Shown here: in pieces, positions 10,470-18,080 of the stretch | Layout of the letters: every line of letters starts with the position of its first letter | How positions within the stretch are numbered: the stretch's first letter is position 1 | Source of the DNA: Pollutimonas harenae | GTDB taxonomy: Bacteria > Pseudomonadota > Gammaproteobacteria > Burkholderiales > Burkholderiaceae_B | Direction of reading: 5' to 3' | Assembly: GCF_004153685.1 (NCBI RefSeq) | Contig: NZ_SDQD01000001.1 | Span: 1,364,001 to 1,428,000 of the forward strand | DNA: 64,000 nt | The notes under the pieces: generated by a model | What the model was told of the DNA's origin: nothing | The model's input: only the letters and a program-made list of their open reading frames with translations | The model's database searches: none | Translations under genes and position numbers: made by a program

Positions 10470-11180
10470 ATGCGCCAGATAGTGCTTGATACAGAAACCA
10501 CCGGGCTAGACCCTGCACAAGGCCACCGCGTCGTTGAATTGGCCTGCGTTGAAATGGAGAACCGCATCCTGACCGGCCGGCATCTGCATCTGTATCTGAA
10601 CCCCGACCGCGATAGTGACCCTGAAGCCCTGGCCGTACATGGCCTGACAACCGAATTCTTGTCGGGCCACCCACGCTTTGAAGAGGTTGCCCAGCAGCTG
10701 GTCGAGTACGTCAAAGGTGCCGAAGTCATCATTCACAACGCGGCCTTTGACGTCAAATTCCTGAACGCCGAGCTCACCCGGATAGGCTTGCCTGCCTTCC
10801 ATACTATGTGCGGCAAAATTACCGACTCGCTGCTGCACGCGCGGGAACTGCATCCCGGCAAGCGCAACTCGCTGGATGCCTTGTGTGAACGCTATGGCAT
10901 CTCCAATGCCCATCGCACCCTGCACGGCGCTTTGCTCGACTCCGAGCTTTTGGCCGATGTCTGGCTGGCCATGACGCGTGGCCAGGATGCCCTGCTCATG
11001 GATTTCGAAGACGACGGAGGCACCGGCGCCAATGGCATGCGGCTGGAGCAGTTTGATGCATCAGTGCTGAAGGTTGTACTGGCGGATGAAGCGGCGCTGC
11101 AGGCGCATAGCGAGTATTTGGCTGACCTGGATAAAGCAGCCGGCAAGCCTTGCGTATGGCGTGGTGTGCAGGAGGCCTAG
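10470..11180 (+). CDS. dnaQ: DNA polymerase III epsilon subunit (3'-5' proofreading exonuclease)
   Basis: Proofreading exonuclease of the replicative polymerase. 236 residues in two parts: the DEDDh exonuclease domain (about 1-180) and a C-terminal tail that binds the alpha subunit. ExoI is DTETTG with Asp7 and Glu9, ExoII lies in IIHNAAFDVKFLN, and ExoIII in AHRTLHGALLDSELL with the catalytic His and Asp. The C-terminal segment (about 205-230) resembles the alpha-binding tail. The gene lies 41 bases after the RND permease and just upstream of tRNA-Val. Confidence 0.96.
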   Translation: MRQIVLDTETTGLDPAQGHRVVELACVEMENRILTGRHLHLYLNPDRDSDPEALAVHGLTTEFLSGHPRFEEVAQQLVEYVKGAEVIIHNAAFDVKFLNAELTRIGLPAFHTMCGKITDSLLHARELHPGKRNSLDALCERYGISNAHRTLHGALLDSELLADVWLAMTRGQDALLMDFEDDGGTGANGMRLEQFDASVLKVVLADEAALQAHSEYLADLDKAAGKPCVWRGVQEA

Positions 11181-11206
11181 TCTAGGGCATAGGTGGTGAC
11201 TGCTTG

Positions 11207-11215
11207 TGCTAAACT
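11207..11215 (+). promoter_or_regulatory. Possible extended -10 promoter of tRNA-Val
   Basis: TGCTAAACT, an extended -10 (TGnTAnACT), lies 41 bases before the tRNA 5' end and just after the dnaQ stop, a usual place for a tRNA promoter. No good -35 hexamer was found at the normal spacing, so this is tentative. Confidence 0.4.
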
Positions 11216-11256
11216 ACCGCCTCTATTCTCGCAAGCTCCTATTCAGCGCAGCTTCG

Positions 11257-11331
11257 GGGCGGTTAGCTCAGTGGTAGAGCACTGCCTTCACACGGCAGGG
11301 GTCACTGGTTCGAACCCAGTACCGCCCACCA
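11257..11331 (+). tRNA. tRNA-Val (anticodon CAC)
   Basis: A 75-nt cloverleaf with encoded CCA. The acceptor stem GGGCGGT pairs with ACCGCCC (11321-11327), discriminator A at 11328 and CCA at 11329-11331. The D arm is GCTCAGTGGTAGAGC, the anticodon stem CTGCC/GGCAG holds the loop TTCACAC with anticodon CAC (reads GUG), and the T arm is CTGGTTCGAACCCAG. The gene is intact. It marks the border between conserved housekeeping genes and the degraded stretch to its right. Confidence 0.98.
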
Positions 11332-11398
11332 GAATTTCAGAGCCATATCAAGCGTTTTGTGCCGTAAAGCATAAACACTACTTGCTTCGGGGGAGATC

Positions 11399-11749
11399 GT
11401 GGCGACTGACACTGAACAACGTAAAATGTCAGGTCTACAGCCTCTACATGCTTCCTTTATGAACCTTGAACGACTTCGTCGCGAATTTCCCGACTTCGAT
11501 ATAACAACCCTGCCGCCCCTGCCCGAAGGGTATTTCGACGCATCGAGCTATATCGATGCCGCTCCTTCATTCGAGAACGAAGAGCGCGGCTTGAAAGTGT
11601 ATGTCGACTACGCCAACTATGCCGACCGCGAATCCGGCAGGAGCCAGCGCTTCTGCGTTTCGCGCTACGACGAGGACGCTGGCGACTTCGAGGACGTCGC
11701 CCTGTCGACTAACGATTGGGCCGAGGTCACGCGCTTCCTGACCGCCTGA
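11399..11749 (+). CDS. Hypothetical acidic protein
   Basis: Not recognised. The reading frame gives 116 residues from a GTG with a purine-rich GGGGGAGA just upstream; ATG codons at 11426 and 11459 are alternatives, and the protein-like part begins at the latter (MNLERLRREFPDFD). That part is acidic, with many Asp, Glu, Tyr and Pro (PPLPEGYFDASSYID, YDEDAGDFEDVALS), with no signal peptide or membrane segment. Codon choice looks coding. It is the only apparently intact gene between tRNA-Val and the HiPIP gene; function and correct start are unknown. Confidence 0.5.
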   Translation: MATDTEQRKMSGLQPLHASFMNLERLRREFPDFDITTLPPLPEGYFDASSYIDAAPSFENEERGLKVYVDYANYADRESGRSQRFCVSRYDEDAGDFEDVALSTNDWAEVTRFLTA

Positions 11750-11795
11750 ACGCCTTCGCCAGGGGCGATCGGTTTCCGCTCCTATTGTCGGATGA

Positions 11796-11885
11796 TCAAT
11801 CCCGCGACCGCGTGCGCTGAGCCGCATCATAGTAAGCGGCCGAACGTGTGACGTCGGCTACGCCAATTCCAGTGTGATCAATCAT
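11796..11885 (-). pseudogene. Remnant: first 29 codons of a VOC (glyoxalase-like) family gene
   Basis: On the minus strand an ATG opens a frame reading MIDHTGIGVADVTRSAAYYD, then AAQRTRSRD and a stop. The first part is the characteristic N-terminus of VOC (glyoxalase/bleomycin-resistance) proteins of the 'MIDHTGIGVxDvxRSxxFYDaaL' type, in which the His early in the sequence is a metal ligand. Members are normally 120-130 residues, so the reading frame breaks right after the YDAA motif and the rest of the domain is missing. I read it as a truncated, dead gene. Confidence 0.65.
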
Positions 11886-11941
11886 TGCACTATTGCTCCT
11901 TTGATGCCCAAACTCTTGAAGATGCGAACATCTAGGTCCCG

Positions 11942-12308
11942 TTATTTACCGTGTATCGTATTCCCCATGTGCCGCTGCGCCAGCGCGATATTTTTCGCCG
12001 CCTGCGCGGATTGAGCAGTCGCACGCACGACCTCTGCATGATCAGCCTTACCGCAGCGAATCAATGCTGCCGCGGATTCTGCAGCCAGATCGTAATCGCG
12101 GCTGTCGTCCCAGGCGACTAGCAACTTCGATGGCGCAACGAAGAGGAAGGCCCAAGTCCCGGTACGCAACTCCAAAGCGATTCCTCGCAGTCCCATCCAG
12201 AATTGACGCAAGCACAGGCACTGCAGCGGCACCCTCAGCAAGCAGCTCTTTCTCGGCTTCTATCATGGTTTCTGTGCTGAGGAGCCTTTCAAATAGAATA
12301 TTGGACAT
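11942..12308 (-). pseudogene. Frameshifted HEAT-repeat-like protein gene
   Basis: Two overlapping minus-strand frames read as parts of one helical-repeat protein. The first starts at 12308 with MSNILFERLLSTETMIEAEK and runs well to RCAIEVASRLG, then loses its character. The second frame takes over near 12100-12125 with DYDLAAESAAALIRCGKADH and ends at 11942. Both halves have the Ala/Leu-rich paired-helix pattern of HEAT repeats. Joining them needs a frameshift and probably a deletion, because the joint would skip part of a repeat. The function of the intact protein is unknown. Confidence 0.55.
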
Positions 12309-12701
12309 AATTCAGCATTGATTCCGAATGGTTAGCAGTATTCTGAGCCGACGCCCAGCCGCGGCTTCTGGCCGAAAACTTATATTAAACGCAGTCGCTG
12401 TTAAACGACCCAAAACAGTCTTATATGGGCGCGTGTTTGTCCCTGCTCATTATTTGAACGCATGGCTGGAAGTCACCGGTATCGAGCCCTGGCCTGCTGA
12501 TCACATCGACAACTTCAAGACACTATTACTTAAGGGAAATGAGACAAGCGACGGGTACGAGTGTCGCCAGCCCCTGAGTTCATCACATCCCGAAAACCTG
12601 CTTTTCAGCCGTGGAAAAGCTTGCCACCCATTGTTTTATTGTGGAAATGTTTTTTGGCCCGTTTAACTGATTGGGTGCAGCTGGCAAGGCGTAGGGTCCC
12701 A
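12309..12701. other. Stretch with no confident gene
   Basis: A plus-strand frame at 12328-12666 (112 residues) has a protein-like middle (VLYGRVFVPAHYLNAWLEV, then TGIEPWPADHIDNFKTLL) but ends that do not look coding, and no ribosome binding site. It may be a decayed gene fragment. Nothing else was recognised. The stretch continues the degraded zone to the right of tRNA-Val. Confidence 0.4.
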
Positions 12702-13013
12702 TCACGATTTCTTGGTGTAGGCGGAGCACCAGCCCTTGGCGGACACCTGTTTGCCGCTGAAGATCGGACAGGGCCCCCAGGCGTCGCCGGGCTTGCCCTG
12801 GAACAGCTGGCAGTTGCTGCATTCTTCGCCAGCCACGTATCGCGCCTGTTTCGCCTTGTCGATCTGTGTAGCGTCGTGTTTGTAACCCATGGCTACGGCG
12901 GTCGGATCGGACTCGCTGACTTTAGCCGTGTCGGCAAAGACGTGGCGCGAAAGTGCCAAGGATGAGGCCAGCCCAATGCTGGAAACCAGAAAAGTACGTC
13001 GAGATGATTGCAT
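12702..13013 (-). CDS. High-potential iron-sulfur protein (HiPIP)
   Basis: Small periplasmic electron carrier with one 4Fe-4S cluster cycling between the 3+ and 2+ states. From ATG 13013 it has 103 residues: a Tat signal (SSRRTFLVSSIGLASSLALS) ending near VFA-DTA, then a mature domain with four cluster cysteines spaced C-x2-C-x13-C-x13-C (ECSNC, GPCPIF, GWCSAY). An upstream in-frame ATG would add ten residues before the Tat motif. HiPIPs usually donate electrons to reductases or terminal oxidases; no partner gene is adjacent. Confidence 0.93.
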   Translation of the reverse strand: MQSSRRTFLVSSIGLASSLALSRHVFADTAKVSESDPTAVAMGYKHDATQIDKAKQARYVAGEECSNCQLFQGKPGDAWGPCPIFSGKQVSAKGWCSAYTKKS

Positions 13014-13277
13014 TATTGACTCCAGAGGTCGTAAACGATTCATCCCTCTCCCTTATTGTTCTAGGCTTTATTGTTGATCCATTCAGCTTACAAATAATTG
13101 ACGTGTGTATTGCTCCGTCTATCGAGGGTGATAAAGTCGCCAAGACTATCTATACCTAATTGGAATCATTTGAGTCTTTTAAAGTATTGGATTAGATAAA
13201 TCAGCATAAGCATAATTGTCATAGATAGAGCTGATTAATAGCTCTACACACTGAATCCCACCCAATAGAGGTGCTCA

Positions 13278-14294
13278 ATGGAGAAGACAATGGTGCGAAC
13301 TTTCCGTACGCTAATGCTTGTTGCAGGTTTCACGGTAGCCTGTGGTGCAACTGCTGCCGAAAAATACGAGCTGACACTTTCAACATATCTGCCACCGTCT
13401 TACGAATACATTTATAAGCCGCTGGAGTCTTTTGCTCAACGGGCAGAGGAAAAGAGCCAGGGCCGTCTCAAGATCAATATCTTTCACTCCGGCCAGCTAT
13501 TCGATGGCTACGAGGAGCTCGCGGCGCTCAGTCGTGGTGACATCGATATTACAAACTTCTCGGGCTCATACGCTGGCGGGTCGATTCCCGCCTTGAATAT
13601 TTTTACCTTGCCTTTCTTGTTGAATGATATGGCGCATCTGCGGCGAGCGGTAGATAATGGTTTGCTTGATCTGGGGATCAAGGAGGAGCTGGCATCCCAA
13701 CATAATGCAATCATTCTGGGCGTAGCGCCGTTTGATCCCTATGAGCTTTACACGCGCGATAGTCCGGTGTTGAAGGCTGATGATTTCAAGGGCAAGGTAT
13801 GGGCAACCACAAGCGCCACGGATGCGCGTGCGGTTCAGTTGTTGGGTGGCTCGCCCACGGGGATGTCCTCGTCTGAACTTTATCTATCGTTCGACCGTGG
13901 CGTAATCAATGCCACGCCGCGTCCATTGATTACGGGCATGGGTCGTAGCCTGTATGAAGTCGTTAAACATTTGTCACTTGTTAATCTGGCAGTCGATACA
14001 TCTATTCTCACTATCAATAAATCGAAATTCGACGCTTTGCCAAAGGACTTGCAGGACATCTTGGTGGAAAGCGCCAGGGAGCGCGACGCCGACCAGTTCC
14101 GCCGCGTGGGTGAGTATGTGAAAGTTGCGTTAAAGACTTTCGAAGATAAGGGTATGACTATCCATCGCATCTCGCCGGAAGCTCGTGAAGACATGAAGGT
14201 AAAGACATCGCAAGCGATCAAGGAATGGACGGAACAGGTTCCAAATGGCGAAGCCTATCTCAAATTAATCGCGGAAACCGCAAGGCCTAATTGA
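13278..14294 (+). CDS. TRAP transporter solute-binding protein (DctP family)
   Basis: Periplasmic receptor of a tripartite ATP-independent transporter. 338 residues with a signal peptide (RTLMLVAGFTVACGATAAEK, cut after AAA/E). The mature N-terminus LTLSTYLPPSYEYI and INIFHSGQLFDGYEEL fit DctP proteins, and the segment around VWATTSATDARAVQLLGGSPTGMS covers the ligand-binding region. AGAGGT lies six bases before ATG 13278. It is the first gene of a five-gene series: receptor, amidohydrolase, small and large permease, LysR regulator. The ligand is unknown; the amidohydrolase suggests an amide-containing carboxylate. Confidence 0.93.
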   Translation: MEKTMVRTFRTLMLVAGFTVACGATAAEKYELTLSTYLPPSYEYIYKPLESFAQRAEEKSQGRLKINIFHSGQLFDGYEELAALSRGDIDITNFSGSYAGGSIPALNIFTLPFLLNDMAHLRRAVDNGLLDLGIKEELASQHNAIILGVAPFDPYELYTRDSPVLKADDFKGKVWATTSATDARAVQLLGGSPTGMSSSELYLSFDRGVINATPRPLITGMGRSLYEVVKHLSLVNLAVDTSILTINKSKFDALPKDLQDILVESARERDADQFRRVGEYVKVALKTFEDKGMTIHRISPEAREDMKVKTSQAIKEWTEQVPNGEAYLKLIAETARPN

Positions 14295-14357
14295 ATGACT
14301 GCTTGTGGTTTGGTTTTTGGTTCGGCCTGATTGCCGGGCGTTTGACAGGGGTTGACT

Positions 14358-14978
14358 ATGCAAAGAGATAATGCAAATACAGCAGGGGGATTCTACGGGT
14401 CGTTGAATTTTGGTTCACGTCCTGTGCTTCTCGTGGTCGATTTTCAGCGAGGCTTCACAGAACCGGGCCTGACGCCGCTGGCCTCAAACTGCGATCAGCC
14501 CATTGCATCGCTCAACACATTGATTCGCGCATTCCGAGGCAAAGGGCCCATTATCCATACGGTTGTAGCTTATCGCAATGTCAGGGTGGAGGCTGGGCCA
14601 TTCTTGGTGAAGTGCGCCTCGCTAGCCACCTTGGAAGATGGGAGTGCCGCGTGCGAGATCGATCCACGTATCGATTTTGATGAGTCAAATGACCTTATCA
14701 TTAAGAAAACGCAGGCCTCAGCCTTCCATGGTACCAGCCTGGCTAGTTTGCTTAGTGCTTATCAGTGCGACTCCCTTATTGTCACTGGCTGTACAACCAG
14801 CGGGTGCGTGAGGGCCAGTGTGGTGGATGCCTTGCAAAATGGCTTCTCGCCTTTTGTTCCCGCAGACTGCGTGGCGGATCGATCCCAGGCGCAGCATGAC
14901 AGTAATCTGGTAGATATGGCATCCAAGTATGCACAGGTTTGTAGCGTCACAGACTTAATAGACTATTTGGGCCAGTGA
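14358..14978 (+). CDS. Isochorismatase-family cysteine amidohydrolase
   Basis: 206-residue cysteine hydrolase that acts on C-N amide bonds or related substrates. The catalytic triad is visible: Asp28 (LLVVDFQRGF), Lys117 (IIKKTQASAFHGTSL) and Cys150 (TGCTTSGCVRASVVDAL). The TSGCVRA loop and the SAF.GT pattern resemble N-carbamoylsarcosine amidohydrolase and maleamate amidohydrolase more than isochorismatase. ATG 14358 is preferred over the TTG two codons earlier. The gene lies between the TRAP receptor and the two permease genes, so its substrate is probably what the transporter imports. Confidence 0.88.
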   Translation: MQRDNANTAGGFYGSLNFGSRPVLLVVDFQRGFTEPGLTPLASNCDQPIASLNTLIRAFRGKGPIIHTVVAYRNVRVEAGPFLVKCASLATLEDGSAACEIDPRIDFDESNDLIIKKTQASAFHGTSLASLLSAYQCDSLIVTGCTTSGCVRASVVDALQNGFSPFVPADCVADRSQAQHDSNLVDMASKYAQVCSVTDLIDYLGQ

Positions 14979-15032
14979 TATGACAGGCCGGCCTGATAGG
15001 CGTGCCTGACTGTTCCGTAGCAGGAGTCATGT

Positions 15033-15533
15033 ATGAGTATTTCGAGAATCCCAGTCTTGCTCAGCAGGATTGCAGTGCATCTCGCTGAAATTTTGCTGGT
15101 TGTGTTGATGGCCATAACTGTTTATGCCGTAGTCGCGCGTTATTTGTTGAATGCGCCCAGCCTGTACGCCATGGAAGTATGCACCTATTTATTGGTTGCC
15201 ATTTCCTGGCTTTCTATAGGTTGGGTGCATTACGAAGACCGTCATATTTCAGTGGAGTTTGCACCGACTAAGTTGAAGGGAATGGCAAAGAAAATTGCGC
15301 ATTGGGTCAGCGAGGCTACAGTCCTTTTTTTTTCTTCGGTATTGGTATGGGCCGGATATAACGTGGTTCAGACTGCAATCGAGAAAGGATATAAGTCGCC
15401 TTCGTTGCTGAAGGTGCCATTATGGATTCCCTATGGCTTCATCCCCATCGGAGCAGGGCTTTTGATATTGATTTCGCTCACCAAATTTCGCAGCAAGCCG
15501 ACATCACTCCCCGAAGCGAACAGGGAGATATGA
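15033..15533 (+). CDS. TRAP transporter small permease (DctQ family)
   Basis: 166-residue inner-membrane subunit with four predicted helices: about 15-37 (LAEILLVVLMAITVYAVVARY), 47-65 (VCTYLLVAISWLSIGWVH), 92-113 and 130-150. The YLLNAPSLYAMEV segment and the conserved W in ISWLSIGW are typical of DctQ. GGAG lies ten bases before the start codon. The stop TGA at 15531-15533 abuts the TTG start of the large permease, so translation is tightly coupled. Confidence 0.92.
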   Translation: MSISRIPVLLSRIAVHLAEILLVVLMAITVYAVVARYLLNAPSLYAMEVCTYLLVAISWLSIGWVHYEDRHISVEFAPTKLKGMAKKIAHWVSEATVLFFSSVLVWAGYNVVQTAIEKGYKSPSLLKVPLWIPYGFIPIGAGLLILISLTKFRSKPTSLPEANREI

Positions 15534-16826
15534 TTGGACTCGACCACTATTTTCACACTGATACTTTTGACCTTTGGTGGCCTCGTGGTTGTGGGTGCTC
15601 CCATTTTCGCGGCATTGGGCGTGGCCAGTATCCTAGGCATGTTTCTGCAAGGCGGCATAAATGCTTTGAATGTGATCCCGTCGATATTGCATAGAGGCTT
15701 GGCAAGTTATTCATTGATCTGTATTCCGCTCTTTATCTTGATGGGTGAAGTCATGGCCCGTACAAGTATCGGCGGCAAGCTCTATAACTTGTTCTACGTA
15801 TGGCTGAACCGGCTGCCAGGTGGCCTGGCGATTGCGAGTGTGGGCAGCTCTGCCGTTTTTGGCGCCATGAGTGGTGTGAGTGTGGCGGGTGCCGCTACCA
15901 TTGGTCGGTTTGCCATCCCGGAAATGTTGAAACGGAATTATGATCCTGGTTTGGCTGGAGGATCGGTTGCTGCGGCCGGGTCGTTAGCCTTGCTCATTCC
16001 GCCAAGCATCGGTTTTGTGCTTTACGGTGAGATGGCAGAACAGTCCATTGGCAAGCTCTTTACCGCAGCCATCTTCCCTGGGCTGCTTTTGACCGGGCTG
16101 ATGATGGGCTACCTGTACGTGCTCATCAAGGCCAAGCCGCATATGGCGCCACGGGGGGCGAGCCGAGTCTCCGCTGCAGAACGCTGGGCAGCATTGAAAT
16201 ACATCTGGCCGGCGTGTCTGATGATTCTTGCGGTTCTGGGCACTATTTACTTTGGCATTGCGACTCCGACAGAGGCGTCGGGCATTGGTGCACTGGGGGC
16301 CTTTCTGATTGCGGCCTTCATGCGTGAGTTGAGCGTTAAGCTTGTGGTTGGTATTTTGCGATCCACGATCGTTACGTCTGGCATGATACTTCTCATACTG
16401 GCAGCAGCCCTGCTTTTCGGGTACATCATGACGCGCCTGATGATTCCGCAAAAAGTTATCGGACTGGTGGCAGAGCTTAATCAACCTGGCTGGATGGTCT
16501 TTGCGATATCCTTGCTGTTCCTGATCGTCATCGGCATGTTTTTGGATATCGTTTCCGTCATTTTGATCACGACGCCGATCTTGCTCCCGATTATTGTGGC
16601 AGCGGGGTACGATCCCATTTGGTTTGGTGTCATCATGATCATTGCGTGTGAAATGGCTGTGATTACACCACCAGTAGGTTTGAATCTGTATGTGATTAAA
16701 GGCATTGCGCCGCAGATCACCTTGGGAGAGATTATTCGTGGTGCTGTGCCTTTCGTGCTGGTGCAGATGCTTTGCATCATCATCCTTACGGTATTCCCAT
16801 CTATTGCGCTTTGGCTGGTCCGATAG
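15534..16826 (+). CDS. TRAP transporter large permease (DctM family)
   Basis: 430-residue membrane subunit that does the sodium-coupled transport. Family features include AALGVASILGMFLQGG, the GSSAVFGAMSGVSVAGAATIG segment, LLIPPSIGFVLYGE, and CEMAVITPPVGLNLYVIKG near the C-terminus; about 12 membrane segments are expected. It starts with TTG directly after the small permease stop. The GAMSGVSVAGAATIG stretch corresponds to one of the re-entrant hairpin regions. The LysR gene begins 42 bases downstream on the same strand. Confidence 0.95.
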   Translation: MDSTTIFTLILLTFGGLVVVGAPIFAALGVASILGMFLQGGINALNVIPSILHRGLASYSLICIPLFILMGEVMARTSIGGKLYNLFYVWLNRLPGGLAIASVGSSAVFGAMSGVSVAGAATIGRFAIPEMLKRNYDPGLAGGSVAAAGSLALLIPPSIGFVLYGEMAEQSIGKLFTAAIFPGLLLTGLMMGYLYVLIKAKPHMAPRGASRVSAAERWAALKYIWPACLMILAVLGTIYFGIATPTEASGIGALGAFLIAAFMRELSVKLVVGILRSTIVTSGMILLILAAALLFGYIMTRLMIPQKVIGLVAELNQPGWMVFAISLLFLIVIGMFLDIVSVILITTPILLPIIVAAGYDPIWFGVIMIIACEMAVITPPVGLNLYVIKGIAPQITLGEIIRGAVPFVLVQMLCIIILTVFPSIALWLVR

Positions 16827-16868
16827 TAGGGCAGAGCGGTTTTTTCGAGCCCTTGGGCGAGCCGTGCA

Positions 16869-17783
16869 ATGAACATCAACCAGCTGAAGTATTTTGTGGC
16901 CCTGGCTGAAGAACTGAACTTCACTAGGGCGGCGAGGCGGCTGCATATTTCCCAGCCGCCGCTCAGTAAACAGATCGCTCTGCTCGAAGAGGAGCTTGAG
17001 GTACGGCTCTTCAATCGCACAAGTCGTCGCGTAGAACTCACCGAAGCTGGGCGTATTTATCTTTATGAAGTCAAAGCCATCCTGGCTCGGCTGAGCCGGG
17101 CCACCGCGCGCGCACGGTCTGTCGAGCAAGGCATGGAAGGCATTGTTGAGGTTGGTCTTTCCAGCTCACATTTTCTGGGTCCGGTACCGCAATTGATTGC
17201 CCAGTGCAGCATGCTGGCGCCGGATATACATCTCGTACTGAATGAGATGCGGCCCAGTGACCAGATTCTGGCCTTGATGGATCGTACTATCGATATCAGC
17301 ATCGGTCGCTCGCGTGCGGTCGTGGACGGCGTGTTCAAAAGCGTTCTTCTTTGGCATGATCCGCCTGTTGTAGCCATGCTGACATCGCATCCACTGGCTG
17401 AATACAATCAGCTCCAGTTGAAGCAGTTGATGGGGCAACGCCTAGTCCTGCTCGAGCGGGATAGCTCATCGTTTGCCTCTGGCTTTCATACACTATGCAC
17501 CCAGATGGGGATGGATCTTCGGCGTTCACAGCTTGTTGAGGAGGTGCCCGCGCTGCTCTATCTGGTGGAGGCCGGCCTGGGTATTGCGGTTGTTCCTGCC
17601 TCAGCGGCTCGCCGTGTCATGGGATTGGTCTCGCGGCCCCTTATCGACCTGCCGCTCAGTATGGATGTGTACGCACTGGTGCGGCTGGACAATACCAAAA
17701 CTGCAATCTGGACGTTTATTGAGTTGGCCCGTCAGTTTCAGAGTGCCGTGTCACAGTCAGCAAGCGATATTTTCCCGGTATAG
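16869..17783 (+). CDS. LysR-type transcriptional regulator
   Basis: 304 residues. The winged helix-turn-helix is at residues 1-60 (MNINQLKYFVALAEELNFTRAARRLHISQPPLSKQIALLEEEL), followed by a linker helix and a two-lobed effector domain that starts at about residue 92 (VEVGLSSSHFLGP). The effector domain shares the CatR/BenM-like pattern LVVGLSSSHFLGPVPQLI. Its place just after the TRAP permease and in the same direction suggests control of that operon, unlike the usual divergent arrangement; the target promoter would lie in the AT-rich gap before 13278. Confidence 0.93.
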   Translation: MNINQLKYFVALAEELNFTRAARRLHISQPPLSKQIALLEEELEVRLFNRTSRRVELTEAGRIYLYEVKAILARLSRATARARSVEQGMEGIVEVGLSSSHFLGPVPQLIAQCSMLAPDIHLVLNEMRPSDQILALMDRTIDISIGRSRAVVDGVFKSVLLWHDPPVVAMLTSHPLAEYNQLQLKQLMGQRLVLLERDSSSFASGFHTLCTQMGMDLRRSQLVEEVPALLYLVEAGLGIAVVPASAARRVMGLVSRPLIDLPLSMDVYALVRLDNTKTAIWTFIELARQFQSAVSQSASDIFPV

Positions 17784-17798
17784 CTTGTGCCCTGATAG

Positions 17799-17903
17799 CG
17801 CTCGCAGATCCAGGGTATCAACGGCCTAGTCGAGCTCGCGAGCCCCTCTGCCGGCCACATCACTGGCGAGACGATCAGCGTCTCGGGTGGTGTCGCAATC
17901 TGA
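17799..17903 (+). pseudogene. Remnant: last 34 codons of a short-chain dehydrogenase/reductase
   Basis: After an in-frame stop at 17796-17798 the plus strand reads RSQIQGINGLVELASPSAGH, then ITGETISVSGGVAI and a stop. The segment LASPSAGHITGETISVSGG is the conserved C-terminal signature of classical SDRs (strand and glycine pair just before the end). No Rossmann N-terminus or YxxxK motif is found upstream; that DNA belongs to the LysR gene. So this is the tail of a gene whose front was deleted. Confidence 0.7.
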
Positions 17904-18048
17904 GCAAACAAAACGGCCGTGGGGCAGCTTACGGCCGACGCGACGTCACTGCTGGACATGGAGCTGTAAGGCATGCTCGAGGTGGGCGAGCTGGTCGGAT
18001 CACCTAACTAGTGAGGGTTATAAGTGTCAGTCGGAACTAGGGGTGATA

Positions 18049-18068
18049 TAAAATTCTAAAAATTCGAT
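18049..18068 (+). promoter_or_regulatory. Repeated element in front of the AraC-type regulator gene
   Basis: TAAAATTCTAAAAATTCGAT, with AATT arms around CTAAA, ends 12 bases before the AraC-type start codon. A copy with 17 of 20 identical bases lies at 20035-20054 upstream of the alpha/beta hydrolase gene. Here it would cover the expected transcription start, which fits autorepression. Confidence 0.5.
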
Positions 18069-18080
18069 TGGAGTCCAAAG

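Noticed and set aside
11193-11462. An 89-codon frame running across tRNA-Val
   Set aside because: It includes the whole tRNA gene; a protein there is not credible.
12328-12666. A 112-codon plus-strand gene
   Set aside because: The middle looks protein-like but the ends and the lack of a ribosome binding site do not support a gene; kept only as part of a degraded stretch.
15984-17129. A 381-codon minus-strand frame across the DctM and LysR genes
   Set aside because: It spans two well-supported genes on the other strand and reads as low-complexity His/Arg/Asp/Gln, a shadow.
11332-18080. Integrase, transposase or attachment-site repeat that would prove an island
   Set aside because: No such gene and no copy of the tRNA 3' end was seen in this stretch.
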